Positions 15,163 to 22,943 of a stretch of 64,000 nucleotides of DNA are shown piece after piece. The stretch is taken from NCBI GenBank assembly GCA_910583845.1, contig CAJUAB010000026.1:1-64000 (forward strand). Direction: 5' to 3'. A program made the position numbers and the translations under genes. Source of the DNA: an uncultured Acetatifactor sp. Its GTDB lineage: Bacteria; Bacillota; Clostridia; Lachnospirales; Lachnospiraceae. The notes beneath the pieces were generated by a model, which was given only the letters and a program-made list of their open reading frames with translations, was not told where the DNA came from and did no database searches. How positions within the stretch are numbered: position 1 is the first letter of the stretch; each line of letters begins with the position of its first letter.

Positions 15163-16489
15163 GATCATACAGGAGCTGCTGCAGACGCAGCAGTATACCA
15201 GGCTCCGCCAGCTGCTGGTGGACTTAAACGACGCGGACATAGCCGCATGTATGGAGGAGCTGCCGGAACAGAGCATGGTGAAGGCTTTCCGGATTCTTCC
15301 CAAGGATCTGGCGGCGGATATTTTTTCCTATCTGGATGTGGATCTGCAGCAGACGGTCATCACTTCCCTGACAGACCGGGAAGCCGCCAGCATCATCGAC
15401 AATCTGATGGCGGATGACGCGGCGGATCTGCTGGAGGAAATGCCCGCCAATGTGGTGAAACGTCTGCTGGAGAACGCCAGCCCGGACACCCGCCGGGATA
15501 TCAACCATCTGCTGCGATACCCGGAGGATTCCGCGGGCAGCATTATGACAGTGGAATATGTGGATCTGAAGGAAAATCTGTCGGTGGAGGGGGCCATAGA
15601 CCGGATTCGCAGGGTGGGGCTGGACAGCGAGACCATCAATATCTGCTATGTGCTGGATGCCCAGCGTAAGCTCCTGGGGACGGTGGCGCTGCGGTACCTG
15701 CTTCTCAGTCAGCCCGACGAGACCATCGGGGAAATCATGCATGAAAACGTGGTGTCCGTGCATACGCATACCGACCAGGAGGAGGTTGCCCATCAGTTTC
15801 AGAAGTATGGCTTTACGGCCATGCCGGTGGTGGACAATGAGAACCGCCTGGTGGGCATTATCACGGTGGACGATATTGTGGATGTCATTGAGGAGGAAGC
15901 CACGGAGGACATGGAGAAGATGGCGGCGCTGGTGCCCAGCGACAAGCCCTACATGCGCACCTCCGTGTGGGAAACCTACAAAAAGAGGATTCCCTGGCTG
16001 CTGCTTCTGATGGTGTCCGCCACCTTTACCGGCAGCATCATCACCTCCTTTGAGGAGGCGCTCAGCGTATATGTGGCGCTGACGGCGTTTATCCCCATGC
16101 TGATGGACACCGGCGGCAACGCGGGCGGACAGGCCAGTGTGACCATTATCAGAGGACTTTCCCTGGGGGAGATCGGCTACGGGGATGTGCCCCGTATCGT
16201 GTGGAAGGAACTGCGCACGGCCGTCCTCTGCGGTGGTACGCTGGCAGCGGCCAATTTTGCCAAGCTGATGCTGTTTGACCGGGTGGGACTGGCGGTGGCC
16301 CTGGTGGTATGTTTCACGCTGGTGGCGGCGGTGGTGATGGCCATGCTGGTAGGCTGCCTGCTGCCCATGGCGGCCAAGAAGATGGGGTTTGACCCGGCTG
16401 TGATGGCCAGCCCTTTTATTACCACCATTGTAGACGCCTTATCGCTCCTGGTATATTTCCGGATTGCCGGGCTTATGCTGGGACTGTAG
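15140..16489 (+). CDS. mgtE: MgtE magnesium transporter
   Basis: This 449-residue protein has the standard MgtE order: an N-terminal helical sensor domain (IQELLQTQQYTRLRQLLVDL, DDAADLLEEMPANVVKRLL), two CBS domains (about 135-260, RYPEDSAGSIMTVEYVDL and VDDIVDVIEEEATEDMEKM), then five membrane helices with the selectivity motif PMLMDTGGNAGGQASVTIIR. In this family the cytosolic domains bind Mg and close the pore when Mg is high. ATG follows AAGGAGAAATGCT. No Mg-sensing leader of the ykoK type is visible in the 125 bases upstream. Confidence 0.95.
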   Translation: MEQLKEFEIIQELLQTQQYTRLRQLLVDLNDADIAACMEELPEQSMVKAFRILPKDLAADIFSYLDVDLQQTVITSLTDREAASIIDNLMADDAADLLEEMPANVVKRLLENASPDTRRDINHLLRYPEDSAGSIMTVEYVDLKENLSVEGAIDRIRRVGLDSETINICYVLDAQRKLLGTVALRYLLLSQPDETIGEIMHENVVSVHTHTDQEEVAHQFQKYGFTAMPVVDNENRLVGIITVDDIVDVIEEEATEDMEKMAALVPSDKPYMRTSVWETYKKRIPWLLLLMVSATFTGSIITSFEEALSVYVALTAFIPMLMDTGGNAGGQASVTIIRGLSLGEIGYGDVPRIVWKELRTAVLCGGTLAAANFAKLMLFDRVGLAVALVVCFTLVAAVVMAMLVGCLLPMAAKKMGFDPAVMASPFITTIVDALSLLVYFRIAGLMLGL

Positions 16490-16555
16490 CAGAGAGGAAT
16501 CTGGCGCAAAGATGCCTTGGGTCCCGTGTGGACCATACAACCTGGAGATGGACGG

Positions 16556-17419
16556 ATGAGCAAATATTGTGTCAGCGAGGACAATTCCATACAGATGGAG
16601 GAGATGAACCCCACCTTTCTGTTTACCTGGAAAGGCACCCGCACGGCGGAGGAGGCGTATCACTGCCACGATATCGCGGAGCTGGCCTTTGTGCTGTCCG
16701 GCGCGGGAAAATATCATATCGAGGGACAGGTTTATGATGTGGGAGAGGGGGATCTGCTGTTTTTTAAGCCGGGCGTACACCATCAGGCGCTGTATGTGCC
16801 GGATACGGAGGTGCCTGCAACGGAATTTTTTGTGGGATTCTGTGATGTGCGGCTGCCGGGACGGGAGCCGGGGGATGTGCCGATGCCCGGCGGGGGATAT
16901 ATTCTGCACACAGCGGGGGAGCTGCGCCAGAAGATTTTCCGGATCTGTTCCTCCATGGAGGCGGAAAGCGCTCTGTGCTGGCCGGGGCGGTATCATATGC
17001 TGAAAGCCTACCTGATGCAGCTGCTGCTCCTGGTTCTGAGGGAACAGTCGCCGCCCCCTCAGGCCAGGAAGGGATATTCCTTCGACTCCGTGAACAAAAA
17101 GTATGTGGTGGAGCAGATCGTGAGTTATTTTGAGGATCACTACAGCGAGAAGATCTCCCTGGATACCATTGCGGAGAACATGTATTTGAGTCCCTTCTAT
17201 ATCTCCAAGATTTTCAAGAGCGAGACAGGGGATACGCCCATACGGCATCTGATCGGCATCCGTCTGGAACGCGCCAGGGAGATGCTGATGGAGGAGAAGG
17301 AGATGTCCATTCAGGAGGTGGCGGCGGCCGTGGGCTATGACGATGCCTATCATTTCAGTAAGCTCTTCAAAAAATATTACGGGAAATCACCCTCTCAGCT
17401 TCGGAAGGAAGATGTCTGA
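16556..17419 (+). CDS. AraC-family transcriptional regulator
   Basis: This 287-residue protein has an N-terminal cupin-like sensor (CHDIAELAFVLSGAGKYHIE, GDLLFFKPGVHHQALYVPD) and a C-terminal pair of helix-turn-helices (EKISLDTIAENMYLSPFYIS, KIFKSETGDTPIRHLIGIRL, EVAAAVGYDDAYHFSKLFKK). This is the usual layout of sugar-responsive AraC regulators. ATG 16556 has GGAGATGGACGG ahead; an earlier in-frame ATG at 16517 has no site. Its regulon is not apparent, as neighbours on both sides are unrelated housekeeping or unknown genes. Confidence 0.9.
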   Translation: MSKYCVSEDNSIQMEEMNPTFLFTWKGTRTAEEAYHCHDIAELAFVLSGAGKYHIEGQVYDVGEGDLLFFKPGVHHQALYVPDTEVPATEFFVGFCDVRLPGREPGDVPMPGGGYILHTAGELRQKIFRICSSMEAESALCWPGRYHMLKAYLMQLLLLVLREQSPPPQARKGYSFDSVNKKYVVEQIVSYFEDHYSEKISLDTIAENMYLSPFYISKIFKSETGDTPIRHLIGIRLERAREMLMEEKEMSIQEVAAAVGYDDAYHFSKLFKKYYGKSPSQLRKEDV

Positions 17420-17473
17420 GGGCCCGATTCCCTGACAGAAAAATAACAAGCTGTATTTTTTCGGGTGCAACTA

Positions 17474-17521
17474 TTGCATGTGGCTGAAAATCTGATAAAA
17501 TAGAGGCTGTAAGCGGTTACA
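17474..17521 (+). promoter_or_regulatory. Promoter with palindromic operator before the DUF1905 gene
   Basis: TTGCAT (17474-17479), 16 bases, and TAAAAT (17496-17501) form a plausible promoter. TGTAAGCGGTTACA at 17508-17521 is a perfect 5-4-5 palindrome over the expected start of transcription, the position of a repressor operator of GntR or LacI type. Confidence 0.5.
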
Positions 17522-17558
17522 CGGACATTTTGCAATTGATTGGCGGAGGTTACGGAGT

Positions 17559-18227
17559 ATGAGGTATTTTTTTGAGTCAAGGATCGAGAAGAAGGAAAAG
17601 GGTTATATGATTCAGATCCCCTTCAATATCTGGGAGGTGTGCAGACAGAGGGATGTGATTCAGGCGGATGTGGTGCTGGACAACGCGATCATCGACTGTG
17701 AGCTGATCCCCCAGGAAAAGGGCAATTATCAGATCCATATTGAGGATGAGGACGCCGTCAAGGTGGACCTGGGCAAGAGCCATAAGATCCTGCTGCATGT
17801 GACGGGCAGTCTGATCAAAATGGATCAGAACAGCCCTTACAGCTTTGAGAATCCCATTCGCAGAATCGACAGCGTGGATGTGATTATTCAGCCGGAGGAC
17901 GGTCTGTGCGGCCAGTCCTGTGTGGCGATGCTGGCCGGGGTGACCATCGCGGAGGTGATCAGCGTCATGGACTGCCGGGAGTGGCAGGCCACCATGGGCA
18001 GAGTGATCTCGGCTCTGAATTACTATGGTATTGACCATTCGGATATCATCGTGTACACGGAGGGACGCCCCACCGTATTGCCCAAATGCTGTATACTGAT
18101 GGAGAAGATGGGGCGTTTCTGTCACTATCTGGTACATTTTGACGGAAAATTCTACGACTCCAACCTGGGGGTTCTGGAGGAGTATGACATGGATAAACTC
18201 CTGGGGTATCTGGAGATCAAGTGCTGA
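17559..18227 (+). CDS. DUF1905-like domain fused to a C39-like cysteine peptidase domain
   Basis: Residues 1-85 resemble DUF1905 barrels (FFESRIEKKEKGYMIQIPFN, WEVCRQRDVIQADVVLDN, CELIPQEKGNYQIHI). Residues 110-215 look like a papain/C39-type fold: a Gln-containing entry and Cys in QPEDGLCGQSCVAMLAG, then His in GRFCHYLVHF and Asp in GKFYDSNLGV. The spacing fits a Cys-His-Asp catalytic set with a Gln oxyanion residue. No signal peptide is present, so it should act in the cytosol. I do not know this domain combination as a named family. Start ATG follows GGCGGAGGTTACGGAGT. Confidence 0.6.
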   Translation: MRYFFESRIEKKEKGYMIQIPFNIWEVCRQRDVIQADVVLDNAIIDCELIPQEKGNYQIHIEDEDAVKVDLGKSHKILLHVTGSLIKMDQNSPYSFENPIRRIDSVDVIIQPEDGLCGQSCVAMLAGVTIAEVISVMDCREWQATMGRVISALNYYGIDHSDIIVYTEGRPTVLPKCCILMEKMGRFCHYLVHFDGKFYDSNLGVLEEYDMDKLLGYLEIKC

Positions 18228-18242
18228 CAGGGGGATTTTACA

Positions 18243-18276
18243 GGGGAGCCGCGCACACAGGCGGCTCCCCTTTTTT
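18243..18276 (+). terminator. Intrinsic terminator
   Basis: GGGGAGCCGC pairs with GCGGCTCCCC across GCACACAG, then six T. It ends the DUF1905 gene transcript. Confidence 0.9.
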
Positions 18277-18426
18277 GGGTACAGGAGCGGCCGGAGCGAT
18301 CTGTTCCTGTAATTCTAAAATAAGTATAAAATCCATTCAAACTGTCAAAAATGAGTAAAAGAGAGAAAAAGTGTAAAAACAAAAGAAAAACACATGCATA
18401 TGCTGTTTAAATCTGTCTGGATGCAG

Positions 18427-18494
18427 TTGCAAACCGCCGCATATAAAATTAATATATGTTCCAGAGATTAGCACTCGACACAAAAGAGTGCTAA
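18427..18494 (+). promoter_or_regulatory. groES promoter and CIRCE operator
   Basis: The promoter is TTGCAA (18427-18432), 17 bases, TAATAT (18450-18455). The CIRCE element TTAGCACTC (18468-18476), nine bases, GAGTGCTAA (18486-18494) is a perfect match to the HrcA repressor site, lying just after the expected transcription start. HrcA would release it on heat shock. Confidence 0.95.
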
Positions 18495-18527
18495 CAAAAC
18501 AAAGAATCAGTTAAGGAGGCAGACAAT

Positions 18528-18812
18528 ATGAAGTTAGTACCTTTAGGCGACAGAGTCGTATTGAAGCAGCTGGTGGCGGAGGAAACCACCAAGTCCGGCA
18601 TCGTGCTGCCCGGACAGAACAAGGAGAAGCCTCAGCAGGCGGAGGTAATCGCGGTTGGCCCCGGCGGCGTGGTGGACGGCAAGGAAGTAAAGATGGAAGT
18701 CAAAGTGGGCGATCAGGTTATCTTCTCCAAATATGCAGGCACGGAAGTGAAACTGGAGGAGGAAGAGTACATCATCGTAAAGCAGAATGATATTCTGGCG
18801 GTGATCCAGTAG
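18528..18812 (+). CDS. groES: Co-chaperonin GroES
   Basis: The 94 residues cover the whole GroES chain: MKLVPLGDRVVLKQLVAEET, the mobile loop TTKSGIVLPGQNKEKPQQ, and the C-terminal strand YIIVKQNDILAVIQ. As a heptamer it caps the GroEL folding chamber. AAGGAGGCAGACAAT gives a strong start. It is first in the CIRCE-controlled operon, 111 bases before groEL. Confidence 0.97.
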   Translation: MKLVPLGDRVVLKQLVAEETTKSGIVLPGQNKEKPQQAEVIAVGPGGVVDGKEVKMEVKVGDQVIFSKYAGTEVKLEEEEYIIVKQNDILAVIQ

Positions 18813-18923
18813 AAACTGCCGGGACTTACGGCGGAAACGGAAAGCAAGGTTTGAGACTGCCGGATCAGGGGAGAGACCCCCACGGCTGTCTGCACAATTA
18901 AAGAAAATGGAGGCGTATTCATT

Positions 18924-20546
18924 ATGGCAAAGGAAATCAAATATGGCGCAGAGGCGCGCGCAGCCCTGGAATCCGGTGTGAACCAGCTGGCTGATACAGT
19001 CAGAGTAACTCTGGGACCCAAAGGAAGGAATGTAGTGCTGGATAAGTCCTTCGGCGCTCCCCTGATCACCAACGACGGTGTGACCATCGCCAAGGAGATC
19101 GAGCTGGAGGATGCCTTTGAGAACATGGGCGCGCAGCTGGTGAAGGAAGTGGCAACCAAGACCAATGATGTGGCCGGCGACGGCACCACCACCGCAACGG
19201 TTCTGGCACAGGCCATGGTAAATGCGGGTATCAAGAACCTGGCGGCGGGCGCCAATCCCATTATACTCAGAAAAGGCATGAAGAAGGCCACTGACTGCGC
19301 GGTGCAAGCCATCGCGGGCATGAGCCAGAAGGTCAACGGCAAGGAGCATATTGCCAGAGTGGCGGCTATCTCCGCCGGTGACGAGGAAGTGGGCCAGCTG
19401 GTGGCGGATGCCATGGAGAAGGTCAGCGGGGACGGCGTAATCACCATCGAAGAGTCCAAGACCATGCAGACCGAGCTGGATCTGGTGGAAGGCATGCAGT
19501 TTGACAGAGGTTATATCTCTGCCTATATGGCAACGGATATGGATAAGATGGAGGCAACTCTGGATAACCCTTATATCCTGATCACAGACAAGAAGATCTC
19601 CAATATCCAGGAGATTCTGCCTCTGCTGGAGCAGGTGGTACAGTGCGGTGCCAAAATGCTGATCATTGCGGAGGATGTGGAGGGCGAAGCCCTGACCACC
19701 CTGATTGTCAACAAGCTGCGTGGCACCTTCAATGTGGTGGCGGTGAAAGCGCCCGGCTATGGCGACAGAAGAAAGGCCATGCTGGAGGATATCGCCATTC
19801 TGACCGGCGGCACGGTGATCAGTTCCGAGCTGGGTTATGAGCTGAAAGATACGGATATGTCCATGCTGGGCCGCGCGAAGTCCGTGAAGGTGCAGAAGGA
19901 GAACACCGTGATCGTGGATGGCGAGGGCGACAAGGAGGCCATTCAGAGCCGTATTTCCCAGATCAAGATGCAGATCGAGGAGACCACGTCTGACTTTGAC
20001 AAAGAGAAGCTGCAGGAGAGGCTTGCCAAGCTGGCGGGCGGCGTGGCAGTGATTCGCGTGGGTGCCGCCACCGAGACCGAGATGAAAGAGGCCAAGCTGC
20101 GTCTGGAAGACGCTCTGGCCGCGACCAGAGCAGCCGTGGAGGAAGGCATCATCTGCGGCGGCGGTTCCGCTTATATCCATGCGGCGAAGGAAGTGGTTAA
20201 GCTGGCGGAGACCATGGAAGGCGATGAGAAGACCGGTGCTCAGATCGTGCTGAAAGCCCTGGAGGCTCCTCTGTATCACATTGCGGCCAATGCGGGCTTA
20301 GAGGGCAGCGTCATCATCAACAAGGTAGAAGAATCCGCGGTAGGCATGGGCTTTGACGTACTCAAAGAGGAGTATGTGGACATGGTGAGTGCAGGCATTC
20401 TGGACCCTGCGAAGGTAACCAGAAGCGCGTTGCAGAATGCTACCAGTGTTGCCAGCACATTGCTGACCACCGAGTCCGTTGTGGCCAATATCAAGGAGGA
20501 TACTCCCGCAATGCCCGCTGGCGGCGGCATGGGCGGTATGATGTAA
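18924..20546 (+). CDS. groEL: Chaperonin GroEL
   Basis: The 540 residues show all GroEL landmarks: KEIKYGAEARAALESGVNQL, the ATP-binding VAGDGTTTATVLAQ, the apical-domain KISNIQEILPLLEQV, and the Gly-Gly-Met C-terminal tail (PAGGGMGGMM). It folds proteins in the cytosol with GroES. The ribosome site is weak but normal (AATGGAGGCG). It is co-transcribed with groES. Confidence 0.98.
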   Translation: MAKEIKYGAEARAALESGVNQLADTVRVTLGPKGRNVVLDKSFGAPLITNDGVTIAKEIELEDAFENMGAQLVKEVATKTNDVAGDGTTTATVLAQAMVNAGIKNLAAGANPIILRKGMKKATDCAVQAIAGMSQKVNGKEHIARVAAISAGDEEVGQLVADAMEKVSGDGVITIEESKTMQTELDLVEGMQFDRGYISAYMATDMDKMEATLDNPYILITDKKISNIQEILPLLEQVVQCGAKMLIIAEDVEGEALTTLIVNKLRGTFNVVAVKAPGYGDRRKAMLEDIAILTGGTVISSELGYELKDTDMSMLGRAKSVKVQKENTVIVDGEGDKEAIQSRISQIKMQIEETTSDFDKEKLQERLAKLAGGVAVIRVGAATETEMKEAKLRLEDALAATRAAVEEGIICGGGSAYIHAAKEVVKLAETMEGDEKTGAQIVLKALEAPLYHIAANAGLEGSVIINKVEESAVGMGFDVLKEEYVDMVSAGILDPAKVTRSALQNATSVASTLLTTESVVANIKEDTPAMPAGGGMGGMM

Positions 20547-20595
20547 GCAGTCTGCGGAGAATTGTGGCAAAAAATGCAGGCAGTCAGGTAAGATG

Positions 20596-20627
20596 ACCCG
20601 GCGGAGGATTCATTCCGCCGGGTTTTT
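20596..20627 (+). terminator. groESL terminator
   Basis: ACCCGGCGGA pairs with TCCGCCGGGT across GGATTCAT, then five T. Confidence 0.9.
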
Positions 20628-20639
20628 CCATGGGTCTCT

Positions 20640-20774
20640 ATGGCTGGAACCTGTTTGCTGGTGGCCCACAACGGCATCGCCCGGATCGTGCAGTCCTATT
20701 TTACGGATATGACCAACGAGGAATTTGCGGCCTTTGGCATCGGCAATTGCCAGGTGCTGGAGTATACGTGGTAA
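20640..20774 (+). pseudogene. C-terminal scrap of a histidine-phosphatase family gene
   Basis: The 44-codon frame reads LLVAHNGIARIVQSYFTDMT, NEEFAAFGIGNCQVLEYTW, which is the last part of phosphoglycerate-mutase-like phosphatases, including the catalytic His of the VAHNG motif. The N-terminal 150 residues with the RHG motif are absent and there is no ribosome site. It is a leftover of a deletion between groEL and the ATPase pair. I see nothing else in 20547-20859 except the terminator. Confidence 0.65.
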
Positions 20775-20859
20775 CCCGTAATGAATGAACAAAAACACAA
20801 CAGGCAGTTCTGTGCCAGGTTTTGTGAAGCCGGAAAATTGATTTGTGGGATAAATAGTA

Positions 20860-20887
20860 TTGAAATTCCGGCAAAAATAAGTATAAT
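20860..20887 (+). promoter_or_regulatory. Promoter of the RloA/RloB-type operon
   Basis: TTGAAA (20860-20865), 16 bases, TATAAT (20882-20887), 31 bases before the ATG of the ATPase gene. Confidence 0.65.
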
Positions 20888-20918
20888 GAAAACATAAAAA
20901 CCATCAGGCGGTGAGGAG

Positions 20919-22154
20919 ATGCTGATATCGTACAGGTTTAGAAATTTCTGTTCCTTTGCGGAAGAGGCGGAGTTTGACCTGCTGGCCCCCGGGAACAAGG
21001 TCAAGAACCGATTTCCGGATAATTATGTTGAGACGGAAGCAGGTTATGATATTCTGAAAACAGCTGTGCTTGTCGGAGAAAACGCGGGAGGGAAGACAAA
21101 TTTCATCAACAGTCTTCTCTTCTTAAAAAGTCTGTTCGCAAATAATGAGACAGTCAGAACTTATAAGGGGCTCATAAATTTTAACAAGCTGCAGGAAAGC
21201 GCTGATCAGGACCGGTCTGTGATGCAGGAATACAATATCTGCGTCCTTAGCGACACAGGGGTTACGTATTGCTACAATCTACAGATTGACGGATATTGTA
21301 TAGTCAAGGAGGTGTTTTCGTATAAAAGCGCAAGGAACCATCAGGAGAAAGTGATTCTGTCAGTAACAAGGACGGACATGGTTTTCGACGCGGATAAGAA
21401 GACTGAAAAGTCAAAATATGAAATAATAATAGATAATTGCGATGAAAACATAGAGAAAATGTTTGCGCAGACATCCCAGTCCAAGGGGAATATAGGGCTT
21501 CATATTACAAAACTGGCCATTCTGGGAGACTTTCACGCGTTGGAGTTCGTATCCTGGATTAACGAGAGGCTGATCGTAGAGGGCAATGAATTTGGCTATT
21601 CCGTATACAAGGAATTGCGCAATTTGGAAAACGATCTGAAGATTATCAGAGACCCCCGGTTTCTGGAGATTCTGCGGATGATAGATTACAGCATCTGCGG
21701 CGTTGAGATCGACGAGGAAAAGCCGTTCAGTGCCAGTAAAATCAAGCGTCTGACAAAGGACGGAAAATCTTTTTCCAGAGAATTGAAAAGGGATTCAGGC
21801 GGCGTCAGGGAGTTTTTTGCCTGGGCGGTTCAACTGTTTCAGGTGGTATATGAGGATAAAGTGGTCTTTGCCGACGAGATGGACAGAGTGATCAACCCTG
21901 TTCTGGCGGAACGGATGATCGCCTATATCAATGGAAAAAGGCACAGGGGGCAGTTTATTTTTTCAAGTCATAATGTATTGCATCTGGATCTGAAGAATTA
22001 CATGAAAGAGCAGATTTATTTTGTGACGAAAAACAGAGACAGTCTGAACTCCGAACTGTATTCCCTGGCTGACTTCCCGGAAATCAGGTATGACACCACA
22101 AAGGTTTACGAGTTTTATATGAAGGGAATTTTGGGAGGAACCGCATTTGAGTAG
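20919..22154 (+). CDS. RloA/AbiLi-like AAA ATPase
   Basis: This 411-residue SMC/OLD-style ATPase of the AAA_21 group has Walker A in VLVGENAGGKTNFINSL (about 51-67), a signature-like RDSGGVREFFAWAVQLFQ, Walker B in KVVFADEMDRVINP and a terminal switch FIFSSHNVLHLD. The start RFRNFCSFAEEAEFDLLAP is the family's typical opening. Paired with an RloB/AbiLii gene, this is the composition of RloAB or AbiL, an abortive-infection phage-defence module. GGTGAGGAG sets the start. The two genes overlap by eight bases. The defence role is inferred from family and pairing. Confidence 0.8.
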   Translation: MLISYRFRNFCSFAEEAEFDLLAPGNKVKNRFPDNYVETEAGYDILKTAVLVGENAGGKTNFINSLLFLKSLFANNETVRTYKGLINFNKLQESADQDRSVMQEYNICVLSDTGVTYCYNLQIDGYCIVKEVFSYKSARNHQEKVILSVTRTDMVFDADKKTEKSKYEIIIDNCDENIEKMFAQTSQSKGNIGLHITKLAILGDFHALEFVSWINERLIVEGNEFGYSVYKELRNLENDLKIIRDPRFLEILRMIDYSICGVEIDEEKPFSASKIKRLTKDGKSFSRELKRDSGGVREFFAWAVQLFQVVYEDKVVFADEMDRVINPVLAERMIAYINGKRHRGQFIFSSHNVLHLDLKNYMKEQIYFVTKNRDSLNSELYSLADFPEIRYDTTKVYEFYMKGILGGTAFE

Positions 22155-22791
22155 GCCAAAGAGGGAATTGCGGAAGAGGTTTGTGGTTTTCTGTGAGGGG
22201 GACACAGAGTACAATTATATTGATGGAATGCGGCTTAAGCAGGGCGTGGAGCTGGCGCTTAAGCCGATTAATATGCAGGGGGGCGGATATGCGAATTTTC
22301 TGGAGGAAATCAAAAAAGAGGCGGGCAACAACTGTCTGGCCAGGTTTATCATCATAGATTTTGACAGGGCCAGGAGACATGCAGGCGAGAAGGCAAAGCT
22401 GATGGAACTCATGGATTATTGTAAATTACAGAATACCAGCAAAAAGATTCCTCACTTTCTGATTCTGGATAATCCGGATTTTGAGTACGTCGCATGTTTA
22501 CATATGGAGAGCTATCAGGGACAGGATGTAAAAAAATATATAGAACAGACCCTGGGGTTGGGAGACCTGGAAAGATTCAAGGCCATGAAGGGCGTGTATG
22601 AATATCTGAATGGAAAAAATAATTCATACAGACAGATGCTGTCCCGATTACAGAGAAAGATTGTGGAGAACCGTTACAGGATTAATAAAACGAATTTCAA
22701 CATCTTGATTGAGGATACGAAAATAGTATGGGAGAATGAAAATGTGCGGGGGTCCAATATCAATGAATTTTTTGAAGTGATTGACTGGTAA
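22147..22791 (+). CDS. RloB/AbiLii-like TOPRIM-type protein
   Basis: This 214-residue RloB-family protein contains TOPRIM-like acidic motifs: the Glu in FVVFCEGDTEYNYIDG (about 13-28) and the Asp pair in RFIIIDFDRARRHAG (about 71-85), followed by FLILDNPDFEYVACLHME. Such nuclease-like domains act with the partner ATPase. The start is TTG 22147 within the upstream gene, behind GGGAGGAACCGCA, so translation is coupled. The length is usual for RloB. Confidence 0.8.
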   Translation: MSRPKRELRKRFVVFCEGDTEYNYIDGMRLKQGVELALKPINMQGGGYANFLEEIKKEAGNNCLARFIIIDFDRARRHAGEKAKLMELMDYCKLQNTSKKIPHFLILDNPDFEYVACLHMESYQGQDVKKYIEQTLGLGDLERFKAMKGVYEYLNGKNNSYRQMLSRLQRKIVENRYRINKTNFNILIEDTKIVWENENVRGSNINEFFEVIDW

Positions 22792-22943
22792 TACAGAATC
22801 CAGGCAAAGATAACCGGCAGGACTCCGGTTATGCAGGAAAGGGGAAAGTTTGGAAGTAAAACTTCCAAATACGGATTGGTGCAATACCGCAGGCACAGCA
22901 GCAGTTGACAAGACAACTACCGGTATGCGGAGGGAGGAAAAAA

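Noticed and set aside
18543..20279. A 578-codon open frame antisense to groES and groEL
   Set aside because: It mirrors highly conserved chaperonin genes, has low-complexity His/Leu content and no ribosome site.
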